This document shows positions 1 to 7,720 of a DNA stretch of 15,465 nucleotides, one piece after another. The position numbers and the translations under genes are program-made. Numbering within the stretch: the first letter of the stretch is position 1; every line of letters starts with the position of its first letter. The notes under the pieces were generated by a model, which saw nothing but the letters and a program-made list of their open reading frames with translations, was not told where the DNA came from and ran no database searches. Origin of the DNA: DATHXC01 sp041662005 (lineage in GTDB: Bacteria; Pseudomonadota; Gammaproteobacteria; Burkholderiales; Methylophilaceae); contig JBAZTJ010000055.1 of assembly GCA_041662005.1 (NCBI GenBank), forward strand, positions 1 to 15,465, written 5' to 3'.

Positions 1-9
1 GACGGCATA

Positions 10-36
10 AAAATACAAAACTTTAGGCTGTATTTT
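10..36 (-). terminator. Weak AT-rich hairpin at the flgJ stop
   Basis: On the minus strand, arms of 7 nt (AAAATAC and GTATTTT, at 30-36 and 10-16) enclose a 13-nt loop and overlap the flgJ stop codon; one or two further Ts follow. The stem is almost all A-T, so it is at best a weak terminator. Read-through into the next gene is quite possible. Confidence 0.2.
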
Positions 37-988
37 ATGAAGATGTCACTTTCTGGATCACACTGGCCAGCTTGGCGGCGTAATTTGGGTCAGTGGCATA
101 CCCCGCTTTTTGCATGGCTTGTGCGTAGCCGTTCACATCCTGCAGATTGGACATCACGTTTTCATAGCGCGGGTTGTTGCGCATCATGTTGGCAAAATCT
201 TTAAATGAGTCGGCGTAACTGTCGTAGGCACGGAATTTCTCGATGCGCTTTTGTTTAACTCCGTTGATGTATTCGGTGGTCGTGGCCTCGACTACCTTGC
301 CATCCCAGTTACCGGTGGCCTTGATGCCAAACAGGTTGTTACTGGATGTGCCGTCGGCAGCCTTGATCTCACGTTTACCCCAACCACTTTCCAGTGCTGC
401 CTGTCCTATCATCAGATGGGCTGGCACGCCGGTGGCACGGCTCGCTTCTTCAGCGTGTTGTTGCATGCGGTTCTGGAAATCTGATGCGCTATCGCTTAGT
501 GGTTTGAGATTGATTATTTTGCTGTCTGCCGGTATCGCATAGGCGGGTACTACACTTTGCTCAATTACTTTGGTGGTGTTGGGCAAGTAGGGCGTGTTGA
601 GCAGGGTTGCGCTCGATTGTTCAGCTGCGCTTGCGGCGGGCTGGTCGCTACTAACGGCTTGTTGCATTGCATTATTGGCGGCATAACCACCTTTAGTCAG
701 CTGCCTGGCAAGCACATCCGCTAGCCCTAGCCCTTTTGAGGCCAGGTTGCTACTAAGTTGCTGATCAAGCATCGAAGTGAATGTGCGGCTCTGCTCGTTA
801 TCAAAGGGGCTGTCTTGCGGTGAGGCGTCACGCATGCTTTTCAGCATCATATTCATGAAGATGGCTTCAAATTGCTTGGCGACACCCTTGATCGCTTCTG
901 GCGAATTCTCTTTTGCCGCCTGCTTGAGATCGTTCAGCCCATTGGCATCGAAGGCGACTTTGCCATTGAGGTCAGCGCCGCTAATCAT
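35..988 (-). CDS. flgJ: FlgJ: rod-capping protein with peptidoglycan hydrolase domain
   Basis: Dual-domain flagellar rod cap and muramidase/glucosaminidase of 317 aa, close to the enterobacterial length (about 313). The N-terminal part (about residues 15-100, with AKQFEAIFMNMMLKSMR at 37-53) matches the rod-binding domain. A low-complexity linker (about 101-165) rich in Ala, Ser and Gln leads to a glucosaminidase-fold domain (about 170-315). Visible hallmarks are AALESGWGKRE with the likely catalytic Glu200, NNLFGIKA (217-224) and AGYATDPNYA near the end. It acts in the periplasm, where it opens the peptidoglycan for the growing rod, and is exported by the flagellar type III apparatus, consistent with the lack of a Sec signal. 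The ATG lies one base after the flgI stop, so translation is probably coupled. It is the last gene of the visible flgB operon; flgK would be expected further left. The function call is family knowledge; the domains are seen directly. Confidence 0.96.
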   Translation of the reverse strand: MISGADLNGKVAFDANGLNDLKQAAKENSPEAIKGVAKQFEAIFMNMMLKSMRDASPQDSPFDNEQSRTFTSMLDQQLSSNLASKGLGLADVLARQLTKGGYAANNAMQQAVSSDQPAASAAEQSSATLLNTPYLPNTTKVIEQSVVPAYAIPADSKIINLKPLSDSASDFQNRMQQHAEEASRATGVPAHLMIGQAALESGWGKREIKAADGTSSNNLFGIKATGNWDGKVVEATTTEYINGVKQKRIEKFRAYDSYADSFKDFANMMRNNPRYENVMSNLQDVNGYAQAMQKAGYATDPNYAAKLASVIQKVTSS

Positions 989-989
989 G

Positions 990-2135
990 CTAAATGATCT
1001 CCAGTTCGGCGCGCAGGGAGCCGGCAGCCTTCATGGCCTGCAGTATGGCCACTAGGTCTTGCGGGGTGGCACCAATGGCATTGAGTGCTTTGACTACATC
1101 CGACAGGTTGGCGCCGCTCTCCAGTTGCATGACTTTGCCCGGCTCTTTGGTGATTTCGATTTGTGAGCGTGCAGTTGCTACGGTCTGCCCGCCGGAGAGT
1201 GCCCCAGGCTGGCTGATGACAGGCGCCGTATTGATCACCACGGACAGGTTGCCATGCGATACGGCGCAATTTTCCAGGGTAACGGCCTGATTCATGACCA
1301 CCGAACCGGTGCGCGCATTCAGGATCACTTTTGCCGAAGTCGCGGCAGGGGCGATATTGATGGTTTCCAGCGCAGCAAGAAATGCGACGCGGCTGGTATT
1401 GGTTGAAGGTTGCACGCGAATCACGCGGCCATCCAGTGCAAATGCGGTGTTCTGGCCAAAACGGCGATTAATGGCATCAACCACCAGCGTAGCGGTAGAG
1501 AAGTCGGATTCTTTCAGTTCCAGATTGATGGTTTCGTTCTGGCTAAGCGTATTGGGAATGGCACGTTCGACGGTCGCGCCAGCAGAGATGCGGCCTACCC
1601 CCAGATGGTTGATCTGGGTCTGGCTGCCATTTGCTGAGGCACCGACGCCGCCCACCACCAGGTTACCTTGCCCAATGGCATATATCTGGCCATCCGCGCC
1701 TTTCAGTGGAGTCATCAGCAAGGTGCCGCCACGCAAGCTTTTGGCATTACCCATGGAAGAAACTGTGATGTCCAGTGTCTGACCAGGCTGGGCAAAGGCG
1801 GGCAGGCTGGTGGTGACCATGACTGCTGCTACATTCTTCAATTGCAGGTTGGTACCGGGAGGCAAACTCACACCCATCTGCTGCATCATGCTGATAATGC
1901 TCTGTACGGTAAATGGTGTTTGCGTGGTCTGGTCACCCGTGCCATCCAGGCCTACTACCAGGCCGTAGCCTAGCAGTTGGTTGCTGCGCACGCCTTGAAT
2001 CGAGGCAAGGTCTTTTAATCTTTCCGCATGGGCCGGTGTGCTGAATAAACCCAGCGTTATCAAGGCTGCCAGGGCTTTCCTGAGCAGGGCGCTCGCGCCG
2101 GTAAAGCTAGCTAAGGTTGTCATGATGGTAGCCAT
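990..2135 (-). CDS. flgI: FlgI: flagellar P-ring protein
   Basis: Structural subunit of the periplasmic P ring, the bushing around the distal rod in the peptidoglycan layer. The 381-aa product begins with a Sec signal peptide: a charged start, a hydrophobic run around residues 19-31 and an AHA|E cleavage site near 37/38. The mature N-terminus (ERLKDLASIQGVRSNQLLGYG) and the following VGLDGTGD are the conserved FlgI opening, and the C-terminus around LSDVVKALNAIGATPQDLVAILQAMKAAG is also typical. The ATG directly abuts the flgH stop with no spacer and no clear Shine-Dalgarno sequence, so translation is probably coupled; an in-frame ATG four codons later is an alternative start and leaves the signal peptide intact. 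FlgA, encoded at 7721, is its expected assembly chaperone. Confidence 0.97.
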   Translation of the reverse strand: MATIMTTLASFTGASALLRKALAALITLGLFSTPAHAERLKDLASIQGVRSNQLLGYGLVVGLDGTGDQTTQTPFTVQSIISMMQQMGVSLPPGTNLQLKNVAAVMVTTSLPAFAQPGQTLDITVSSMGNAKSLRGGTLLMTPLKGADGQIYAIGQGNLVVGGVGASANGSQTQINHLGVGRISAGATVERAIPNTLSQNETINLELKESDFSTATLVVDAINRRFGQNTAFALDGRVIRVQPSTNTSRVAFLAALETINIAPAATSAKVILNARTGSVVMNQAVTLENCAVSHGNLSVVINTAPVISQPGALSGGQTVATARSQIEITKEPGKVMQLESGANLSDVVKALNAIGATPQDLVAILQAMKAAGSLRAELEII

Positions 2136-2840
2136 TTATAAAGGTGCCAGACTGAGGAAAAAGCGTGCCAGGATAGAAGCCACCTGGGATGCGTCGATCC
2201 GGCTGTTAGTGCGGTATTCGATACGGGCATCGGCCACCTTGGTAGACGGTACGAAATTACCCAGAGTGATGGTGTCCGGGTTCACTACGCCGGAAAACCT
2301 GACAAACTCGGTACCTTTATCAAATGAAACCTGCTTTTCACCGCTCACGACCAGGTAACCATTTGGCAAGACTTCAACCACTGTAGCGGTGATAGAGCCG
2401 GTAAACACATTGCTGGAATTGGCAGCCGCTTTGTCAGCATAAGAAAGCTCGGAGTCTGCGGCGAAGCCAGTTTTTCTCACGACCTTGTCGAAAGCAGCGG
2501 TGATTCCCGAGTTGACTGAGCCGTCTTTGCTGGCAGAGCTGCCGCCAGCCTTGGTGGCGGAAGTATTTTCAGTAATATTGATGGTGACGATATCTCCCAC
2601 GTAGCGTGGGCGCCGGTCTTCAAATAAGGGGCGATACCCTGCCGAATTATAGATAGACCCAGTGCTTGCTGCTGCCGGTGAAGCTGCCGAGGGCCTGGCT
2701 GTGGGTGGCTGCTTGATGATGGAGTCCGGTGTGATGGCACAACCACTGGCTATTAACACCATGCCGATAAAAGAAAGATGAGCGCAAAAACGGCCGAATG
2801 ACGATGCACTGTATGCTTTACGGTAGTTTGTATTAAACAT
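2136..2840 (-). CDS. flgH: FlgH: flagellar L-ring lipoprotein
   Basis: Forms the outer-membrane L ring around the distal rod. The 234-aa product has a lipoprotein signal: a hydrophobic stretch (about 20-31) and the lipobox-like ASGC with the lipidated Cys34. The residue at -3 is Ala rather than the more usual Leu. After a Pro/Ala/Ser-rich linker (about 44-60) comes YRPLFEDRRPRYVGDIVTI, a strong FlgH signature, and the tail SNSRIDASQVASILARFFLSLAPL-like end is also typical (sequence reads YRTNSRIDASQVASI then ARFFLSLAPL). AGAGGC at 2845-2850 sits a few bases upstream of the ATG as ribosome binding site. It lies between flgG (70-nt gap) and flgI (directly abutting). Confidence 0.96.
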   Translation of the reverse strand: MFNTNYRKAYSASSFGRFCAHLSFIGMVLIASGCAITPDSIIKQPPTARPSAASPAAASTGSIYNSAGYRPLFEDRRPRYVGDIVTINITENTSATKAGGSSASKDGSVNSGITAAFDKVVRKTGFAADSELSYADKAAANSSNVFTGSITATVVEVLPNGYLVVSGEKQVSFDKGTEFVRFSGVVNPDTITLGNFVPSTKVADARIEYRTNSRIDASQVASILARFFLSLAPL

Positions 2841-2863
2841 AATCGCCTCTTTGGTTTTCTGGA

Positions 2864-2875
2864 GATGAGCTCATC
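2864..2875. repeat. 12-bp perfect palindrome in the flgG-flgH gap
   Basis: GATGAGCTCATC is self-complementary over 12 bp and lies within the 70-nt gap, 24 nt upstream of the flgH start codon. It could be a protein-binding dyad or chance; no promoter element was recognised beside it. Confidence 0.3.
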
Positions 2876-2910
2876 AAAATTAAATTCATTGTATTAATGC
2901 AAGGCCAGCA

Positions 2911-3693
2911 TTACATCTGGGTCAATTTTTGCAGCATCTGATCAGAAGTCGTGATCGCCTTGCTGTTGATTTCATAAGCGCGCTGGGTCTGGATCATATT
3001 GACCAGCTCTTCCACCACATTCACGTTGGATGTTTCAACATAGCCTTGCGACAATATGCCTGAACCGTTGGTGCCGGGGGTATTGGTGTTGGCGGTACCT
3101 GAGGCAGCAGTTTCTACATACAGGTTTTCACCTTTGGCCTGCAAGCCGGCCGGATTAATGAATGTGGCCAGTTGGATCGAGCCTATCTGGGTGGCAGCAC
3201 TGGAGCCTGCGGTAGTGACGGAAATCGTGCCATCGCGGCCGACGGTAAAGCTTTGTGCCGTGGCTGGAATGGTGATGGCAGGTTGTACCGGGAAGCCGCT
3301 GGAAGTCACCAGCTGACCCTGGCTATCGACCTGGAAAGAGCCGTCGCGGGTATAAGCCGTGGTGCCGTCAGGCAGCAACACCTGAAAGAAGCCGGAGCCT
3401 TGAATCGCGACATCTTTGTCGTTACTGGTTTGTTGCAGATTACCCTGGCTGAAAATACGCTCGGTGGCCACAGGCCTTACGCCGGTACCCAACTGCAAGC
3501 CTGAAGGCAACTGTGTTTGTTGTGAGGATTGGGCGCCAGGCTGGCGAATATTCTGATACAGCAAATCTTCAAACACAGCGCGTGAGCGCTTGAATCCGTT
3601 GGTGCTGACGTTTGCCAGGTTATTGGCGATGACGTCCATTTGCGTTTGCTGCGCATCCAGGCCGGTTTTTGAAATCCAAAGTGAGCGTATCAT
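2911..3693 (-). CDS. flgG: FlgG: distal rod protein
   Basis: Distal rod subunit linking the proximal rod to the hook. With the ATG at 3693 the product is 260 aa, the usual FlgG length. That ATG is preceded by AAAGGA with good spacing; an in-frame TTG five codons upstream (3708) has no such support and would add MKGNK-like residues not typical of the family. The N-terminus MIRSLWISKTGLDAQQTQMD and the axial-protein motif ANNLANVSTNGFKRSRA (23-39) are hallmarks, as is the C-terminal helix region with NVVEELVNMIQTQRAYEINSK. It is exported by the type III apparatus without a cleaved signal. Unusually for this compact operon, 138 nt separate it from flgF, and this gap contains a terminator-like hairpin. 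Confidence 0.97.
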   Translation of the reverse strand: MIRSLWISKTGLDAQQTQMDVIANNLANVSTNGFKRSRAVFEDLLYQNIRQPGAQSSQQTQLPSGLQLGTGVRPVATERIFSQGNLQQTSNDKDVAIQGSGFFQVLLPDGTTAYTRDGSFQVDSQGQLVTSSGFPVQPAITIPATAQSFTVGRDGTISVTTAGSSAATQIGSIQLATFINPAGLQAKGENLYVETAASGTANTNTPGTNGSGILSQGYVETSNVNVVEELVNMIQTQRAYEINSKAITTSDQMLQKLTQM

Positions 3694-3705
3694 TTTATTT
3701 CCTTT

Positions 3706-3748
3706 CAAAAATCAGCTACTGGTTAGTACTGGTAACTAGACCGCTGAT
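3706..3748 (-). terminator. Attenuator-like hairpin ahead of flgG
   Basis: In the flgF-flgG gap, the minus-strand transcript can fold ATCAGC (3743-3748) onto GCTGAT (3711-3716). The stem continues inwards with GGT/ACC (3740-3742 with 3721-3723) and TAGT/ACTA (3735-3738 with 3724-3727), interrupted by a 1-nt bulge on one side and a 4-nt bulge on the other, around a 7-nt loop. The outer arm runs straight into a short U tract (five Us including the last stem base), just before the flgG ribosome binding site. This is the layout of a leaky intrinsic terminator or a translation-modulating stem. No energy calculation was possible. Confidence 0.4.
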
Positions 3749-3831
3749 TGACTTAACCAAGTATTGCTTTTAAAGAGTTCCGTAATGCTTGCCGGTTTAG
3801 TAGCGTTGAATTGATATTAATCCAAAACCCA

Positions 3832-4572
3832 TCAACTCAAACTGAGGAGTTGACTGGCTTTACTGGCGTTATTCTCAGCGCTCTGCATTAATTTCATTTG
3901 CGTTTCAAATTGCCGGGCCAGGCTGATCATGGTGACCATGGAGTCAATTACATTGACATTACTGCCTTCCAGAGCCCCGCTGACGACATTCACGTTGACA
4001 TCGGCAGTGGCCGGATTGCCATCCTTGGTAACAAATAATCCATCCTCTCCACGTACCAGATTTGTTTCAGCCGGGTTAACCAGCTTCAAACGGCCAATGA
4101 TATTGGACGGCCCAGGCAAGGTGTTGTTGGAGACAGAGGAAACGGTGCCATCTTTGGCGATGGAAATGGTGACGTCGGGCGGAATGCTGATTGGGCCGCC
4201 ATCCCCCATCACAGTGAGGCCTGTTGCTGTTTGCAATATGCCATTTTCACTGACCTTGAGCGATCCGTTGCGGGTGTAGCCTTCAGAACCATTGCTCCGT
4301 TGCACTGCCAGCCAACCTTTACCCTGGATAGCGACATCCAGGTCACGGTTGGTGGCCTGGATAGGCCCCGGGCTGAAGTCTGCACCTACGGTGGCGTCGA
4401 CGACGAAGGCACGGGTGGCTAAACCATCGCCGAGGACAGGCACTGCACGGAACGAGTCTACCTGTGCCTTGAAGCCGGTTGAAGTGGCATTGGCCAGGTT
4501 GTGCGAGTTCGTTGCCTGTTGCTCAAGTATGTGTTTTGCGCCCGTCATGGCGGTATAAATCATGCGATCCAT
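3832..4572 (-). CDS. flgF: FlgF: proximal rod protein
   Basis: Proximal rod subunit, 246 aa, close to the family length of about 250. The N-terminus MDRMIYTAMTGAKHILEQQA followed by NSHNLANATSTGFKAQ (22-37) is characteristic of FlgF; the C-terminus has the shared axial-protein helix with NVIDSMVTMISLARQFETQMKLM. AAGGAG lies 7 nt before the ATG, which supports the start at 4572 over the Met three codons downstream. It is exported by the flagellar type III system with no Sec signal. The flgE stop is 45 nt upstream. Confidence 0.96.
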   Translation of the reverse strand: MDRMIYTAMTGAKHILEQQATNSHNLANATSTGFKAQVDSFRAVPVLGDGLATRAFVVDATVGADFSPGPIQATNRDLDVAIQGKGWLAVQRSNGSEGYTRNGSLKVSENGILQTATGLTVMGDGGPISIPPDVTISIAKDGTVSSVSNNTLPGPSNIIGRLKLVNPAETNLVRGEDGLFVTKDGNPATADVNVNVVSGALEGSNVNVIDSMVTMISLARQFETQMKLMQSAENNASKASQLLSLS

Positions 4573-4617
4573 AGCCAGTCTCCTTAATCTACCTTCAGTC
4601 GTTAACGCCTGTAATTC

Positions 4618-5826
4618 TTAACGTAAGTTCACCAGTGTCTGCAATACCTGATCCTGGGTTTTGATGGTCTGTGCATTCGCCTGGTAATAGCGCTGTGCGG
4701 TGATCATGTTGACCAGTTCTGCCGTGAGATCCACGTTTGAGTCTTCAAGCGCTGAAGATTGCAGTACGCCACGGCCGCCAGTGTTGGGCGTGCCAACTAC
4801 AGCCAGACCGGAGTCTGAAGTTTCGGCAAAATTATTGTCACCCAGGGCTTGCAAGCCATTGGGGTTGGAAAACTTCGCCAATACCACTTGTGCCAGGGTT
4901 TGGGCCTGTCCATTGGTATAACGGCCAATGATGCTGCCATCGGGGGCAGCACTAAAGCTGACCAGGCGGCCTGAGGTATAGCCATCTTGTGTTTGACTAT
5001 TCAGGCTGTAGGCAGAACCAAACTGGGTGCTGCTGGCAAAATCCATGGTGACATTAACCGGCGCTCCCGTTGATGGCGTAAAGCTGACGGCCTGGGTGGT
5101 AGTGCCGGAAATCAGGCCGGAAGTGTTGAAGGTAATGCTTGAGCTACCGACGATGGTCGTGCCACCGTCTACGGTAGAGCGCACATCCCAAGTGTTATTC
5201 CCGGTTTTGATCATGTAGCTTTGCAAGGTATGCGAATTGCCCTGACTATCAAAAATGGCGATTGGTATCACCTGGGTATAGGTAGTTGGATCGTTAGGGT
5301 CAAAAACCGGAGTGGCTGGAATCACGGCACTGCGTGAGTCAAGATTCACAACGTTGCTGATCTCGGTACTGGCTTGCGGTACCAGATCGGCGGCGCTGAT
5401 CTGGATAGCCGAAGGCGTAATGGCCTGGATGTTGCCATTAACGTCGGCAACATAGCCTGTCAGCTGGTCACCACTGGAGTTGACAATATAACCATCCTTG
5501 TCGAGCTGGAACTGGCCGTTACGGGTGTAACTGATCGCACCGTCGCTACTCATGCGGAAAAAGCCGTTGCCGTTAATGGCGATGTCCAGCGAGTTGTTGG
5601 TGCTGGTGATATTGCCCTGGCTGAATTCGCGCTGGATGGTCGCTACCTTGACGCCGATACCGGCTTGCGAGCCACCGGCACCCGCCAGCGAGTTTGCATA
5701 GATGTCAGAAAACTCGGCACGCGACTGCTTGAAGCCGACTGTGTTGGCGTTAGCCACGTTATTGCCCAGTACATCCAGGCTCTTGGATGCAGCGTTTAGT
5801 CCACTTAATCCTTGTTGAAAACTCAT
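4618..5826 (-). CDS. flgE: FlgE: flagellar hook protein
   Basis: Hook subunit that polymerises into the flexible joint outside the cell under the FlgD cap. At 402 aa it matches enterobacterial FlgE (about 400). The N-terminus MSFQQGLSGLNAASKSLDVL is followed by GNNVANANTVGFKQSRAEF (21-39), and the C-terminus has NVDLTAELVNMITAQRYYQANAQ with the terminal helix VLQTLVNLR. The Thr/Ser/Asn/Gly-rich middle is the surface-exposed, variable portion expected of hook proteins. AGGAG lies 6-7 nt before the ATG. The flgD stop is 64 nt upstream. Confidence 0.97.
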   Translation of the reverse strand: MSFQQGLSGLNAASKSLDVLGNNVANANTVGFKQSRAEFSDIYANSLAGAGGSQAGIGVKVATIQREFSQGNITSTNNSLDIAINGNGFFRMSSDGAISYTRNGQFQLDKDGYIVNSSGDQLTGYVADVNGNIQAITPSAIQISAADLVPQASTEISNVVNLDSRSAVIPATPVFDPNDPTTYTQVIPIAIFDSQGNSHTLQSYMIKTGNNTWDVRSTVDGGTTIVGSSSITFNTSGLISGTTTQAVSFTPSTGAPVNVTMDFASSTQFGSAYSLNSQTQDGYTSGRLVSFSAAPDGSIIGRYTNGQAQTLAQVVLAKFSNPNGLQALGDNNFAETSDSGLAVVGTPNTGGRGVLQSSALEDSNVDLTAELVNMITAQRYYQANAQTIKTQDQVLQTLVNLR

Positions 5827-5890
5827 GGTGATCTCCTGATTGATTCGATTAAATAAGGATGGTTATGAAGCTGTAATTAGCTTGGTCTCG

Positions 5891-6568
5891 TTAGAAAATT
5901 TCTTTGACGTCACTGGTGCTTACCGAAGCCAGGTTGCTTAAGTTCAGCTTGATGCCGCCAGTCCCGTTCGAGATGCTGAGTACTTGTGCATAGCTCAAGC
6001 CGGTAGCCTCGGCAGTGCTATTGGCGATAGTGGCTGCGACCTCAAATTTGTAACTGCCGGTCTTGGCGACTGTGCCGTCATCGGCCAGGCCATCCCATTT
6101 CAAGGGCAGTGTCCCTGCATCCTGTTTACCCATGTCAACGGTTCGCACCACAGTACCGGCGCTGTCCTTGATGGTGACGGTCAGCTTGTCTGCGCCAATC
6201 GGCAGGTCAACACCGAAATAGCCGCCCGTACCGCTGGTGCTGACGTCACTTCCTGCTACCAGTACGCTATGGCCTATCATGCTGGATGCCTGGTAAGACT
6301 GGCTACCCTGCACGTTGCCTATTAATGTTTCCAGCGTGGTATTCAGCTTGTCTATGCCCGTTACTGTTGAGAGTTGTGCCAGCTGGCTGGTCACCTGGGC
6401 ATTGTCCATGGGGTTGAGCGGATCCTGGTTTTTCATCTGCGTTACCAGCAGCGTCATGAACCTGTTCTGTGCTTCATCTGCCGTGGATGCCGCGGTATTC
6501 TTAGAGCCATTCATGGCATCCAGCAAGGCTTGAGAAGGTGATGAGTTGTTCTGTACTGTTGTCGTCAT
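5891..6568 (-). CDS. flgD: FlgD: hook-capping scaffold protein
   Basis: Cap on the tip of the growing hook, required for FlgE polymerisation and replaced by FlgK later. The 225-aa protein has a disordered N-terminus and then FMTLLVTQMKNQDPLNPMDNA, within residues 37-70, the diagnostic conserved FlgD block, followed by QVTSQLAQLSTVTGIDKL. The C-terminal half contains a FlgD Ig-like/Tudor-like fold region with GADKLTVTIKDSAGTVVRT and PLKWDGLADDG, a classic FlgD motif. AAAGGA precedes the ATG at good spacing. It lies between flgC and flgE, the standard position. Confidence 0.97.
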   Translation of the reverse strand: MTTTVQNNSSPSQALLDAMNGSKNTAASTADEAQNRFMTLLVTQMKNQDPLNPMDNAQVTSQLAQLSTVTGIDKLNTTLETLIGNVQGSQSYQASSMIGHSVLVAGSDVSTSGTGGYFGVDLPIGADKLTVTIKDSAGTVVRTVDMGKQDAGTLPLKWDGLADDGTVAKTGSYKFEVAATIANSTAEATGLSYAQVLSISNGTGGIKLNLSNLASVSTSDVKEIF

Positions 6569-6621
6569 GGTGCTTTCCTTTATATCAAAGCGTCAGTGGA
6601 TACTATTAATGGCTGGGTTGC

Positions 6622-7026
6622 TTACTGACCTATGGTCAGCGTTTTTAGCAGCATGGTCTTGGCTGCGTTCATGGTTTCTACATTGTTCTGGTAGGCACGA
6701 GAGGCGGAAATCATATTCACCATCTCTTCTGTCACATTGACATTGGGCATGGTGACGTAGCCTTTGGCATCGGCAAGTGGATGCTTGGGTTCGTAGATCA
6801 CTTTTGGCGGTGAGGCATCCTCAATGACTTTTTTTACCTTTACCCCAGTGGCGTCAGCCGAGCTGGTGGCCATGGGGGTAAATACCACCTGCTTGGCCTT
6901 ATAGGGTTTGCCGTTGGCGCTGGTGGCGCTGTCGGCATTGGCGAGGTTGCTGGCTACTGCGTTCAGGCGCTGCGATTGCGCACTCATGGCAGAGCCGGAA
7001 ATATTAAATACATTAAAGAGCGACAT
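6622..7026 (-). CDS. flgC: FlgC: proximal rod protein
   Basis: Proximal rod subunit of 134 aa, the usual size. The N-terminus MSLFNVFNISGSAMSAQSQR and ASNLANADSATS (25-36), then GKPYKAKQVVF, are typical of FlgC, as is the C-terminal VNVTEEMVNMISASRAYQNNVE followed by a short helix. The ribosome binding site is AGGAG upstream of an A-rich spacer. A small terminator-like stem-loop lies just upstream, overlapping the flgB stop codon. Confidence 0.97.
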   Translation of the reverse strand: MSLFNVFNISGSAMSAQSQRLNAVASNLANADSATSANGKPYKAKQVVFTPMATSSADATGVKVKKVIEDASPPKVIYEPKHPLADAKGYVTMPNVNVTEEMVNMISASRAYQNNVETMNAAKTMLLKTLTIGQ

Positions 7027-7040
7027 TTTTTTCTCCTGTC

Positions 7041-7060
7041 AAAAAGGGCTTATTGCCCCT
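7041..7060 (-). terminator. Terminator-like hairpin overlapping the flgB stop
   Basis: Read on the minus strand, AGGGGC (7055-7060) pairs with GCCCTT (7044-7049; one G-U pair) around the loop AATAA, and the 3' arm runs into five Ts (7041-7045). The flgB stop codon lies in the loop. This has the form of a short intrinsic terminator, but it sits between two genes of one operon, so if real it must be leaky or be suppressed by ribosomes at the end of flgB. Confidence 0.4.
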
Positions 7061-7484
7061 GGATAGCTGAAAGCATCTGTTTAAGCTGGCCATTGATCAT
7101 GATCAGGCTGGCTTCATAGCGAATGGCATTGTCGGCAAACTGGTTGCGCTCTACATCCATATCGACGGTATTGCCATCGACACTGCCTTGAATGATAGGG
7201 CGGAACAACGGTTCGCCGGGTGCGCCACTGGAGGATGTTGAGGCGGAAGGGGTGCCGCTGATATGTTGTTCTGAAGTCTTGTTCAGTGTCTGTGCTGATT
7301 TCGATGCCGCATTGGAAACCCCAGCCAGTGCGCTTTTCATGGCAGCGCTAAAGTCCAGGTCGCGGGCTTTATAATTAGGTGTGTCGGCATTGGCGATATT
7401 CGAGGCAATCAGCTCCTGGCGCTGGCCACGTACGCGTAATGCGTTCTGATGGAAACTCAAAGCTGCATCTAACTTATTCAACAT
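7050..7484 (-). CDS. flgB: FlgB: proximal rod protein
   Basis: Proximal rod subunit and first gene of the rod/hook operon; 144 aa, slightly longer than the enterobacterial protein (about 138). Recognised by MLNKLDAALSFHQNALRVRG, then ASNIANADTPNYKARDLDF (27-45), which is the FlgB signature, and a C-terminus with VDMDVERNQFADNAIRYEASL. The middle (about 60-95) is a Ser/Thr/Ala-rich variable stretch. AAAGGAG lies 6 nt before the ATG. It is transcribed divergently from flgA. Confidence 0.97.
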   Translation of the reverse strand: MLNKLDAALSFHQNALRVRGQRQELIASNIANADTPNYKARDLDFSAAMKSALAGVSNAASKSAQTLNKTSEQHISGTPSASTSSSGAPGEPLFRPIIQGSVDGNTVDMDVERNQFADNAIRYEASLIMINGQLKQMLSAIQGQ

Positions 7485-7549
7485 GATGTTCTCCTTTCAT
7501 TTCAGCACAAGCCTTTAATCTCACTTTCAAACAAAACAGCAGCGCGACC

Positions 7550-7576
7550 TAAAGAAATGACACTTTGTACCGTTAA
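7550..7576 (+). promoter_or_regulatory. Possible sigma-28 promoter for flgA
   Basis: TAAAGAAA - N11 - ACCGTTAA matches the FliA consensus (TAAAGTTT-N11-GCCGATAA) at the full TAAA, with exactly the right spacing, and at six of eight -10 positions. It would give a leader of roughly 140 nt before flgA. The -10 differs at its first G and central A, so strength is uncertain. Confidence 0.45.
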
Positions 7577-7627
7577 CATTGATAAAAGTCAGTTTAGGAT
7601 TAACAGGGAATCTTCAATTCAAGAAGT

Positions 7628-7650
7628 AAAAGGGTAAAGCTTGCCCTTTT
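7628..7650 (+). repeat. Strong dyad in the flgA leader
   Basis: AAAAGGGTAA and TTGCCCTTTT form a 10-bp stem (one G-T wobble) around the 3-nt loop AGC. In the plus direction the 3' arm ends in four Ts followed by CATTGTTTT. It could be an attenuator or intrinsic terminator within the flgA leader, or an operator dyad in DNA. Confidence 0.45.
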
Positions 7651-7720
7651 CATTGTTTTGCTTTGCAGTCGCATCCGTAGAATGCATATTGAATATTTGC
7701 CATCATTAATGGAGTTCAAT

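Larger units (their letters stand above)
7485..7720. other. Divergent flgB/flgA intergenic region
   Basis: This 236-nt control region separates the two flagellar transcription units. A sigma-28-like element and a dyad lie on the flgA side (listed separately). On the flgB strand I searched for a sigma-54 (GG-N10-GC) site, a sigma-28 site and an E. coli-type FlhDC box and found none that I would defend, so the master regulator input to the rod/hook operon remains unidentified. Confidence 0.6.

Noticed and set aside
994..1782. Long open frames opposite flgI and other flagellar genes (also 2038-2358, 3929-4279, 5374-5799)
   Set aside because: They are antisense to clearly conserved genes, lack ribosome sites and have composition expected of shadow frames.
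3694..3708. TTG start of flgG five codons upstream
   Set aside because: ATG 3693 has AAAGGA at the right spacing and gives the standard 260-aa FlgG.
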